Assembly (NCBI GenBank): GCA_021734025.1
Contig: JAIPJS010000024.1
Location: 1-55,489 of the forward strand
Length of the DNA: 55,489 bases
Origin: Candidatus Neomarinimicrobiota bacterium
Lineage (GTDB): Bacteria; Fidelibacterota; JAANXI01
Reading direction: 5' to 3'
Shown here: piece by piece, positions 8,667 through 14,905 of the stretch
Position numbering within the stretch: the stretch's first letter is position 1
Layout: every line of letters begins with the position of its first letter
Translations under genes and position numbers: made by a program
Notes under the pieces: generated by a model
Told to the model about the DNA's origin: nothing
Database searches by the model: none
What the model saw: the letters and a program-made list of their open reading frames with translations, nothing else

Positions 8667-9188
8667 TTACTCTTCCTCGGCGGGAAAACCCTCGCGGGCA
8701 ATGGTATTCAGTTTGCGTTGCAGAAATCTGCGCTTTATCGGACTAAGGCGATCAACAAAGAATGAACCATTGAGGTGATCCGTTTCATGTTGTATAACCC
8801 GTGCTTTGATATCCTCGGCCTCCTCCTCCACGGTTTCTCCCTCCGGTGTCTGGTAACAGACTGTAATGCGGTAAGCCCGTTTCACTTCTTCATGGACTCC
8901 CGGGATGCTCAGGCACCCCTCTTCCACAGCCTCGTCGCCCTCTGTCTCCAAAATTTCCGGATTGATGATTACAAATGGCTCAATAGATTCATCATACTGG
9001 GAAATATCGATGGTAGCGATAGCCTTATCGACACCGACTTGGTTGGCGGCGAGTCCAATACCGTCTGCGTCGTACATGGTCTCGAACATGTCCTCGATGA
9101 GCGGTTCCAGTGCCTCGCCGAATTCCCTCACCCGCCTGGTTTTCTTGCGCAGAATATCCTGCCCGTAGTGCGTAAGTTGCAAAATCAT
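8667..9188 (-). CDS. def: Peptide deformylase
   Basis: The 173-residue metalloenzyme removes the N-formyl group from nascent proteins. All three signature motifs are present: GIGLAANQVG (motif 1), EGCLSIPG (motif 2, metal-binding Cys) and QHETDHLNG (motif 3, HExxH with two metal-binding His and catalytic Glu). It follows yajC by 9 bases and precedes fmt, so formylation and deformylation are encoded together. Confidence 0.97.
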   Translation of the reverse strand: MILQLTHYGQDILRKKTRRVREFGEALEPLIEDMFETMYDADGIGLAANQVGVDKAIATIDISQYDESIEPFVIINPEILETEGDEAVEEGCLSIPGVHEEVKRAYRITVCYQTPEGETVEEEAEDIKARVIQHETDHLNGSFFVDRLSPIKRRFLQRKLNTIAREGFPAEEE

Positions 9189-9197
9189 GGATCGTGC

Positions 9198-9533
9198 TTA
9201 GCTGCTCTTTTCATTGTCATCATCGCCAACGGTGGATGAAATGCTGTTCCGGGTGACATTGATCTTTACATCTTTGGCAATCCGGAGAATCACCTGGCCT
9301 TCCTTCTCCCGAAAGCCTTCAATTGTTCCGTGAATACCGCCCGCGGTTACAACCCGATCCCCCTTCTTCAGGGCCTCCAGCATCTGTTCCTTCTCCTTTT
9401 GCCGTTTGGACTGGGGGCGAATCATCAGAAAATAGATAATAGCAAAAATGATAATAATCGGTAACAGGGACATGAGCAGGCTCGGTTCCTGTCCTTCTGC
9501 GGTTTGTCCCATGGCGTACAATTGAGTAAACAC
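9198..9533 (-). CDS. yajC: Preprotein translocase accessory subunit YajC
   Basis: The 111-residue protein has one membrane helix (about residues 21-40, LLPIIIIFAIIYFLMIRPQ). The YajC signature follows: RPQSKRQKE, a basic stretch, then GDRVVTAGGIHGTIEG. YajC associates with SecDF-YidC at the Sec translocon, though no secD or secF is adjacent here. The chosen start is GTG at 9533, because AAGGAG lies 6-7 bases upstream; an internal ATG at 9512 is the alternative. It is the first gene of the run behind the promoter at 9574-9602. Confidence 0.93.
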   Translation of the reverse strand: MFTQLYAMGQTAEGQEPSLLMSLLPIIIIFAIIYFLMIRPQSKRQKEKEQMLEALKKGDRVVTAGGIHGTIEGFREKEGQVILRIAKDVKINVTRNSISSTVGDDDNEKSS

Positions 9534-9573
9534 AAGCGTCTCCTTTTTGTTTTACTTCCGACTTATTTTGCGA

Positions 9574-9602
9574 ATTTTACGCTGCCACCCCATGAATGTC
9601 AA
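9574..9602 (-). promoter_or_regulatory. Sigma-70-type promoter for the yajC-to-macro run
   Basis: On the minus strand TTGACA (9602-9597) is separated by exactly 17 bases from TAAAAT (9579-9574). It lies about 40 bases upstream of the yajC GTG. The fit to a housekeeping promoter is very good. Confidence 0.75.
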
Positions 9603-9654
9603 GGAAAGATAGGGATTCCCGGGCAGACCTGCGATTCGTATCCCGTATAAGATT

Positions 9655-9775
9655 GAGCCCCCGGCTTTACAGCCGGGGTTCCTGTTTCGACTCCGCCATT
9701 GGGCGGAGTCTGGGCGGAATCCCGCCCAGAAAACCATTCATCCACGAGTTTACACACGTGGTTTTCTGGATGGCG
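9655..9775 (-). repeat. Hairpin cluster resembling an IS200/IS605 right end
   Basis: The 461-base gap between divergent yajC and the first fur gene contains four adjacent inverted repeats. Read on the minus strand they are: CCACGTGTGTAAACTCGTGG, TGGGCGGGATTCCGCCCA, GACTCCGCCCAATGGCGGAGTC (imperfect) and CCCCGGCTGTAAAGCCGGGG. The last is preceded by AAACAGGAA. IS200/IS605 elements often end in a hairpin after a tnpB gene, and this layout is reminiscent of one, but no TnpB coding sequence is readable upstream. It could equally be a decayed miniature element or a structured RNA. Confidence 0.45.
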
Positions 9776-9913
9776 GGATAAAACGGGCACGTATTTTCGG
9801 CCATCCCATTAAACAAATCCTGAAATGATGAAAGGTTCTTTATGAAGTCCACTGCTTCCATTCCCATCACAAAACAACGTTCAGCTTATTGCAAATAATT
9901 CTCAATTTCACCC

Positions 9914-9942
9914 TTGACAACCTCGCAATATCGACTATTTTA
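9914..9942 (+). promoter_or_regulatory. Putative promoter of the first PerR-like gene
   Basis: TTGACA (9914-9919) is followed after 17 bases by ATTTTA (9937-9942), within a very AT-rich tract about 50 bases before the gene. The -35 box is perfect and the -10 box is weak. Confidence 0.5.
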
Positions 9943-9946
9943 ATAA

Positions 9947-9961
9947 CAATAATAATTACTA
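9947..9961. promoter_or_regulatory. Possible Per box
   Basis: Read on the minus strand, TAGTAATTATTATTG matches 10 of 14 defined positions of the Bacillus Per box (TTATAATnATTATAA), including the whole core. It sits directly after the -10 box, where a regulator could autorepress. The AT-rich background makes a chance match quite possible. Confidence 0.35.
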
Positions 9962-9994
9962 ATTAAAATAATATAATATAATATTTGATAGATT

Positions 9995-10381
9995 ATGGTG
10001 CCTGCAAAACGATATAGTCGTCAGCGTGCCGCAATACTCGAGGTTGTGAAGAGTGCCTCGAATCACCCAACAGCTGAAATGGTATACGAACAGGTGCGGG
10101 AGTCGATCCCGAATATCAGTCTGGGAACAGTTTACCGAAATCTCAGGGTGCTGACAGAGGAGGAAAAGATCCGTGAGGTCGTCTTTGACGATAACATAAA
10201 GCGCTACGAGGACTACATGGAGCAACACTACCATTGTATCTGTACCGAATGCGGCAAAATCCAGGATATCCCCGGGGCTTCCGATTCTGTAATCCAGGCA
10301 ATCCAGACAAATATCCCGGATTTCGATATTTCTTCTCATCGCCTGGAGCTCTATGGCACCTGTGACGAATGTCAAGAATAA
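9995..10381 (+). CDS. Fur-family regulator, PerR-like (paralogue 1)
   Basis: The 128-residue protein has a winged-helix domain (SLGTVYRNLRVL recognition region, residues about 42-53) and a dimerisation domain. A structural zinc site is formed by C83/C86 and C123/C126. Aligned to Bacillus PerR with an offset of 13, the regulatory-metal ligands are H24, H78, H80 and D91, while the Asp85 position holds Glu72 (followed by Asp73). Asp at the D91 position is typical of peroxide-sensing PerR rather than iron-sensing Fur. It probably represses oxidative-stress or metal genes in this locus. The gene is divergent from yajC and has a close relative at 11665. Confidence 0.85.
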   Translation: MVPAKRYSRQRAAILEVVKSASNHPTAEMVYEQVRESIPNISLGTVYRNLRVLTEEEKIREVVFDDNIKRYEDYMEQHYHCICTECGKIQDIPGASDSVIQAIQTNIPDFDISSHRLELYGTCDECQE

Positions 10382-10669
10382 CAAGGGTTCCCCAATAACA
10401 TCTAACGCGGGCGGTGTAAATTGGCCGAAATGCAAAATGTCCCCCTTCTGCGTATGGTCGCTTTCCAAAGTGACATGTGAATTCCGCACCTATGACACTC
10501 AGGGCATTTCGCATTAACAAGACCTTATCGCTATCACGCGGGTCCTGAAAACAGGTCGTTCTCCCAAAAGATGACAGGTCAGCATTTGCATGATTCTCAT
10601 GTTGCTTTTGATATCAGATTTTTCCAAAATGGACTTTTACAAATTTTAACACATAGCCGGTAAAATCTT
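10382..10669. other. Intergenic region upstream of the ZIP transporter
   Basis: This 288-base stretch contains no credible gene on either strand. Reading frames on the minus strand here run through the fur gene and have no homologous features. It contains a palindrome and a possible promoter at 10586-10614, described separately. No terminator with a U-tract is visible after the fur gene. Confidence 0.6.
10586..10614 (+). promoter_or_regulatory. Candidate promoter and operator of the ZIP gene
   Basis: TTGCAT (10586-10591), 17 bases, then TGATAT (10609-10614) form a moderate promoter about 55 bases before the start codon. A perfect inverted repeat CATGA-TTC-TCATG (10589-10601) overlaps the -35 box and spacer. 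That is where a metal-responsive repressor such as a Fur/Zur/PerR protein would block polymerase. Both calls are inferred from pattern only. Confidence 0.4.
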
Positions 10670-11476
10670 ATGGATGTAATTACATCGCTGACAGAAGTGA
10701 TCCCTATATTTTATCTCGGCGTTTTTGCCAGTTTAGCGGCCGGTTTAGCCACCGGTGTTGGCGGACTTCCGATACTCTTCACAACTTCGATTTCCCAACG
10801 TGCTCAGGATACCATGCTCGGATTCGGTGCTGGTGTTATGCTGGCAGCCACATCCTTTTCACTGATTATCCCGGGTATTGATGCTGCCACTGCCGGCGGC
10901 GGAACAACAACCTATGCTGCGTTTGTTATGGTTGGCGGCATTATGCTCGGCGGATTTTTCCTCTTTCTCGGAGATAGGTACCTGCCGCATGAGCATTTTA
11001 TAAAGGGGCGGGAAGGGCTTGACACGTATAAACTGCGACGTGTCTGGCTGTTTATCCTGGCAATTACGCTCCATAATTTTCCGGAAGGCATGGCCGTTGG
11101 CGTTGGATTCGGCACCGGGAATGTCCACGACGGCCTGGTGCTTGCCATCGGGATCGGACTTCAGAATATTCCTGAGGGTCTGGTCGTGGCTATGGCCTTA
11201 GTTTCTCACAATTACACCAAAGGTTATGCGCTTTGGATTGCGCTGCTCTCCGGACTTGTGGAACCGGTTGGAGGCGCCTTGGGCGCAGGCATCATTCAAA
11301 TCTCCAGACCGCTGCTTCCCTGGGGACTGGCCTTTGCCGCCGGCGCCATGCTTTATGTTATCAGCAATGAAATTATTCCGGAGTCCCACCGGAAGGGATA
11401 TGAACGTGAAGCGACTTTTGGTGTCTTAATCGGCTTCGTCGTCATGATGTTCCTGGATGTGACACTCGGCGGCTAA
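10670..11476 (+). CDS. ZIP-family divalent metal transporter (ZupT-like)
   Basis: The 268-residue protein has about eight membrane helices. It shows the ZIP signature pair in helices IV and V: LHNFPEGMAVGVGFG (His, Asn, Glu ligands) and LQNIPEGLVVAMAL. A further conserved glutamate lies in SGLVEPVGGALG. ZIP proteins import zinc, iron, manganese, cobalt or nickel; selectivity cannot be read here. It lies between two PerR-like regulator genes and close to nickel superoxide dismutase, so regulated uptake of manganese, iron, zinc or nickel is the contextual guess. Confidence 0.92.
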   Translation: MDVITSLTEVIPIFYLGVFASLAAGLATGVGGLPILFTTSISQRAQDTMLGFGAGVMLAATSFSLIIPGIDAATAGGGTTTYAAFVMVGGIMLGGFFLFLGDRYLPHEHFIKGREGLDTYKLRRVWLFILAITLHNFPEGMAVGVGFGTGNVHDGLVLAIGIGLQNIPEGLVVAMALVSHNYTKGYALWIALLSGLVEPVGGALGAGIIQISRPLLPWGLAFAAGAMLYVISNEIIPESHRKGYEREATFGVLIGFVVMMFLDVTLGG

Positions 11477-11587
11477 TCTGTCTGTATTCGCGGATTTACC
11501 CGAACCACTTCTCTATTTTCCCGAAAAGTCGAACTACCGGCCTTGTCAAATATGGCACGCAAGATTTTCATTGGAAATCGCCCCTGT

Positions 11588-11652
11588 TTATAATAGTATT
11601 GATTACTGATACTTATATAACGGCGAAGCAGATGAACAGATCGTATTATAAT
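11588..11652 (+). promoter_or_regulatory. Upstream region of second PerR-like gene with TTATAAT half-sites
   Basis: Two copies of TTATAAT, identical to a Per-box half-site, occur at 11588-11594 and 11646-11652 within an AT-rich leader. The second also resembles a -10 box but has no convincing -35 partner and lies too close to the ATG at 11665. Autoregulation is possible. Evidence is weak. Confidence 0.3.
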
Positions 11653-11664
11653 AGAGGAAATACA

Positions 11665-12051
11665 ATGGCCAAAGAGCGATACAGTCGACAACGTGAAGCT
11701 ATCTTGGTTGCCGTGGAGGGTACCAAGCGGCACCCCACAGCAGAGTGGGTGTACGAGACCGTCCGGAAGCAAATCCCGAACATAAGTTTGGGTACCGTAT
11801 ACCGAAATCTCAATTACCTCGTCAAAAAGGGGCAGATTCGGGAAGTCATTTTAGACGACAATATTACCAGATATGATGGGAACCGCTCTAAACATTTTCA
11901 CTGTGTTTGTGAGGAATGCGGCACAATTTACGACGTCGCAATGGATACGGATGAATTCGTTGAAAATCTGAGCGGCTCATTGGAAAGTTTCACGGTCAAC
12001 TCCCACAAATTGGAAATGTACGGGATCTGTCAGGATTGCACCTCCGGATAA
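11665..12051 (+). CDS. Fur-family regulator, PerR-type (paralogue 2)
   Basis: From the ATG at 11665, preceded by AGAGGA, the protein has 128 residues, the same length as paralogue 1. An in-frame ATG at 11599 lacks a ribosome-binding site. With an offset of 14 from Bacillus PerR, every regulatory ligand is conserved: H23, D71, H77, H79 and D90. C82/C85 and a C-terminal CxxC form the structural zinc site. This is therefore the better PerR candidate: metal-bound repressor, inactivated by histidine oxidation with peroxide. It shares RYSRQR and the long block IPNISLGTVYRNL with paralogue 1, so the two arose by duplication. It lies directly before DUF3501. Confidence 0.88.
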   Translation: MAKERYSRQREAILVAVEGTKRHPTAEWVYETVRKQIPNISLGTVYRNLNYLVKKGQIREVILDDNITRYDGNRSKHFHCVCEECGTIYDVAMDTDEFVENLSGSLESFTVNSHKLEMYGICQDCTSG

Positions 12052-12125
12052 TCTGAGCCAATTTCGGCTGTCCTGCGCAGTATTGACCGCTTTGTATTCT
12101 GTCGAAATCGTTGCATATTATTTTT

Positions 12126-12695
12126 ATGCTAGAGATTACCCGGGAAAATGTCACAGATATCTATACCTTTGACAATCACCGCGAAGAGCAATTCAAAGAG
12201 TATCGTCAGGCGCAGGAGGTTCGTACGTTTTACCTTGGCCCCCACCTCATTTTGCGGATACACACCTATCGGACCGTATTGTTTCAGCTACAAGACTTTC
12301 TTCGGAGCCAGCGAATTGCGGATGATGATGCCTTACGGTCGGTCATAAAGGAGTACAATACCCTGTTGCCGGAGGACGGGCACCTGTCCGGTAACCTCGT
12401 ACTCCGGATTCCAAAAAAAGAAAATATTCAACCCCGGTTGAACCTGCTACCGGCATTAGCCCAAACCGGATTGAAAATACAATTTAACGGCGAAGAAATC
12501 GTTACAGGAACCATTACTCCGGACCGGAGATCTCCGGTGGCTTTTGTCGAATTTCAGCTGACCGACGACGCAATCCAGGCGATTGCGAATGATACACGAT
12601 CGATGGCTTTTGCGACTGAAAATCCGGAGTACACTCATACGGTAGAAGTCGAACCTGCTTCCAGGAAAGCACTCCTTGCTGACCTGAATGTGTAA
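12126..12695 (+). CDS. DUF3501 family protein
   Basis: The 189-residue protein matches DUF3501. It has the N-terminal ITRENV element, the conserved RTFYLGPHLILRI stretch, FQLQDFLRSQRI (typically yQiqEMlR.ERi), EYNTLLPEDGHL, and a C-terminal FVEFQLTDDAI block. The ATG at 12126 is preferred over a TTG 15 bases earlier. DUF3501 genes are usually found beside rubrerythrin or iron-sulphur oxidoreductase genes. Here the neighbours are a PerR-like regulator upstream and nickel superoxide dismutase downstream in the opposite direction. Function is unknown; context suggests oxidative-stress defence. Confidence 0.8.
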   Translation: MLEITRENVTDIYTFDNHREEQFKEYRQAQEVRTFYLGPHLILRIHTYRTVLFQLQDFLRSQRIADDDALRSVIKEYNTLLPEDGHLSGNLVLRIPKKENIQPRLNLLPALAQTGLKIQFNGEEIVTGTITPDRRSPVAFVEFQLTDDAIQAIANDTRSMAFATENPEYTHTVEVEPASRKALLADLNV

Positions 12696-12709
12696 CTCTT
12701 TTACTCTGT

Positions 12710-13009
12710 CTAAAGATACCAACGAAATGTAGGGTGATACTGAAAAAGGACCTTACCAACTATATCCTCGGCCTTTACTCTGCCGAAGTGCCGACCGTCC
12801 GTGGAAGCGTTTATATTGTCTCCTTCCACGTAGAACTGGGTATCCAGACGCTGGACAATACGTTTGACTGTGTGAATTGTCTGTCGTGACGGATGCCGGA
12901 GAACTACGACATCACCAACCCGTTTCCTGCCCCAGCGGGTGACAAAAACACGAGCGCCCTCGCGAAGCGAGGGCGCCATGCTTTGACCGGTAATTCGATA
13001 CAGTCTCAT
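12710..13009 (-). CDS. sodX: Nickel superoxide dismutase maturation protease
   Basis: The 99-residue protein is a small S26-family peptidase without a membrane anchor. Box B holds the catalytic Ser10 in GQSMAPSLREG, box D the catalytic Lys49 in TVKRIVQR, and a box E-like GDNINASTDGRHFG follows. In Ni-SOD producers this soluble signal-peptidase homologue trims the SodN leader to expose the nickel-binding histidine. It starts at the base after the sodN stop codon, making a tight sodN-sodX operon and fixing the assignment. It is convergent with DUF3501, 14 bases apart. Confidence 0.92.
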   Translation of the reverse strand: MRLYRITGQSMAPSLREGARVFVTRWGRKRVGDVVVLRHPSRQTIHTVKRIVQRLDTQFYVEGDNINASTDGRHFGRVKAEDIVGKVLFQYHPTFRWYL

Positions 13010-13456
13010 TTAGTATTCGTACGTGGCGCTGCTCCCCTGGACTTCCTCAAAAATCTTCGCGATCTCACCGACTGCGGCCTTCAGTTCCTTTGCGGCCTCA
13101 ACGGTACCTTCACGCTTTACCTTGGAGCAGAGCTTGGTTGTATTCCAAACTTTGTTATGCAATTCCGGATACTTTTCCAGGTGCTCCGGCTTGAAAAAAT
13201 CCGTCCAGAGAATTAGCAGCTGCTCTTTACATTCGTGTGCATATTCTTCTTTCACCTGGACATACCGTGACATGGTGTTGTGGTACGCCACGACTTCGTC
13301 GTGTGAAGCATCCGGCCCCGGCTGATCAAGGTCGTGCATTTTGGTTGCCATCTTGAAGACCGTCTCCGCGGCATGCTTGATGGAGTCGTTTTCATAGACG
13401 CCGCACGGGATATCACAGTGTGCTTCCGCGGTATGCGTACGAAATAATTTTTTCAT
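13010..13456 (-). CDS. sodN: Nickel superoxide dismutase
   Basis: The 148-residue precursor has a 12-residue leader ending THTAEA, then the diagnostic Ni-hook HCDIPCGVY. After cleavage His1, Cys2 and Cys6 ligate nickel. The enzyme is a cytoplasmic homohexameric four-helix bundle that dismutates superoxide. The mature chain here would be about 136 residues, somewhat longer than the 117 of Streptomyces SodN. The ATG at 13456 has GGAG 8 bases upstream; the GTG at 13462 would be only about 2 bases from that site. Co-transcription with sodX is nearly certain. Regulation by one of the nearby Fur-family proteins is plausible. Confidence 0.97.
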   Translation of the reverse strand: MKKLFRTHTAEAHCDIPCGVYENDSIKHAAETVFKMATKMHDLDQPGPDASHDEVVAYHNTMSRYVQVKEEYAHECKEQLLILWTDFFKPEHLEKYPELHNKVWNTTKLCSKVKREGTVEAAKELKAAVGEIAKIFEEVQGSSATYEY

Positions 13457-13584
13457 ATTCACTTCTCCTCTGCTATAATTTCATCGGGTTTGTAAGCTCT
13501 TTTGTATAAGAAAATTAGTGCCCACCGATGAAAGAATAAAGAGGTAATTCCAATAGATTGTGAGAACTGTCGTAATCGTCCGGG

Positions 13585-14811
13585 TCAGCCGCGGCTATTT
13601 CTCTTGTTTTTTCTGGAATCCAAAGATCCGGGATAGAGGGTGATGCGGATTTGTGTACCTTCGCCGGGCACAGAGTCAATAAGTTCCAGTTTCCCCTTAT
13701 GATATTCCTCGATAATCCGTTTGGTTAACGAAAGCCCGAGCCCCCAGCCGCGCTTTTTCGTGGAATATCCCGGTTTAAAGATATTCTTACGATCGCCGGA
13801 ATCGGCGATTCCTTTGCCGGTATCAATTACATCAATTGTCAATCTGTTCCCCTCAGGATGATCGCATTTGATCGTGATCGTACCGGTTTTTTTCTCGATG
13901 GCGTCGATCCCATTTTTAATGAGGTTTTCCAGCGCCCACGCCATGAGCTCCGGATTCATGGGAAATTCGAAATCCAAATCACAGTCCAGCTGCAACTCTA
14001 CATTTTTACCGATGCGCGGCAGACGCCGCTCGATATATTCGGTGACGTTGCGGATTATTTCCCCCAAATTCTCTTCCTTGAGATGGGCCTGAGTACTGAT
14101 TTGGGAAAACCGCGCGGCAATCTGCTCCAGCCGATGGACATCCTGGCGCATACTCGAAGTAATCTCCTTGATTGATTCGTCACCTTTTTGCTCACGCAGC
14201 AATTCAATCCACCCCAGCAGCGAGGAAATTGGCGTCCCGAGCTGATGTGCCGTCTCCCGGGCCATCCCCACCCAAATGAGCCGTTGTTCGCTCTTCCGGA
14301 TGGTTTGGTAGCCCATGTAGCCAATCAGAATAAACAGGGCCACCACCCCAATCTCAATAAATGGAAGCCACTGGAGCTCCCGGATGAGATTCGAATCACC
14401 ATAGTGGATGTATCCGAGGACAATATCTTCATATGTCAGCGGAATCGGGTCGGTGGATTCATCCATCTGGTGCATTCTTTCTGTGATTTTGTCGATGGCC
14501 TCCTGACTGTGATCCGTTGGATCGATTCCGATATTTTTCCACGCTGTCGGTCGGCTGTTCCGCTCATTACTGATGATTATGGGAAAGTTGATCCGCTGGA
14601 TAATCTGCTCAAAGATGAAGCTGTAGTCCTCGCCTTCGAATTCAGACGCTGCCCGGGCGTACACATCGGCGTAGAAGTTCAGGAACTCCCGGGCGTCATC
14701 CCTCATCCGATTCACCAGTGACTGGGTATAGATCAACGCACCCAAAACAATCAGGATGGCGAGAATAAATAAAAAGGCCTTCATGCGGCCGGCGGTGCGG
14801 TAGGCTTTCAT
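13585..14811 (-). CDS. Sensor histidine kinase, PorY-like
   Basis: The 408-residue kinase has two membrane helices (about 10-30 and 150-170) bounding an extracytoplasmic sensor of about 120 residues. There is no HAMP or PAS domain. The H-box is MARETAHQLGTPISSLLGW, the N-box ENLIKNGIDA, G1 DTGKGI, the F-region FKPGYSTKK and G2 GLGLSL, so all catalytic elements are intact. The unusual AHQLGTP H-box and plain two-helix layout are typical of the widespread FCB kinases that include PorY. No response regulator is adjacent. The PorX-type regulator at 45888 is the obvious candidate partner, by inference. It is divergent from the flippase. Confidence 0.88.
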   Translation of the reverse strand: MKAYRTAGRMKAFLFILAILIVLGALIYTQSLVNRMRDDAREFLNFYADVYARAASEFEGEDYSFIFEQIIQRINFPIIISNERNSRPTAWKNIGIDPTDHSQEAIDKITERMHQMDESTDPIPLTYEDIVLGYIHYGDSNLIRELQWLPFIEIGVVALFILIGYMGYQTIRKSEQRLIWVGMARETAHQLGTPISSLLGWIELLREQKGDESIKEITSSMRQDVHRLEQIAARFSQISTQAHLKEENLGEIIRNVTEYIERRLPRIGKNVELQLDCDLDFEFPMNPELMAWALENLIKNGIDAIEKKTGTITIKCDHPEGNRLTIDVIDTGKGIADSGDRKNIFKPGYSTKKRGWGLGLSLTKRIIEEYHKGKLELIDSVPGEGTQIRITLYPGSLDSRKNKRNSRG

Positions 14812-14905
14812 GGAAGCTTCTTTTCTTACCTGTTAATCGGTGATTGTTCGGTAATATAAAGAAATCCAGCTATGGATTATACTGCTGAATTGCTATAATT
14901 GCAGC

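Noticed and set aside
9599-9870. Minus-strand reading frames through the hairpin cluster as a possible TnpB C terminus
   Set aside because: The short translations have no RuvC or zinc-finger motif, so only the DNA hairpins are reported.
9959-10489. A 176-codon minus-strand open frame across the first fur gene
   Set aside because: It mirrors a well-conserved regulator on the other strand and shows no family motif.
12126-12695. tRNA genes in the window
   Set aside because: No TTCGANNC-type T-loop with a matching acceptor stem was found in the intergenic stretches examined.
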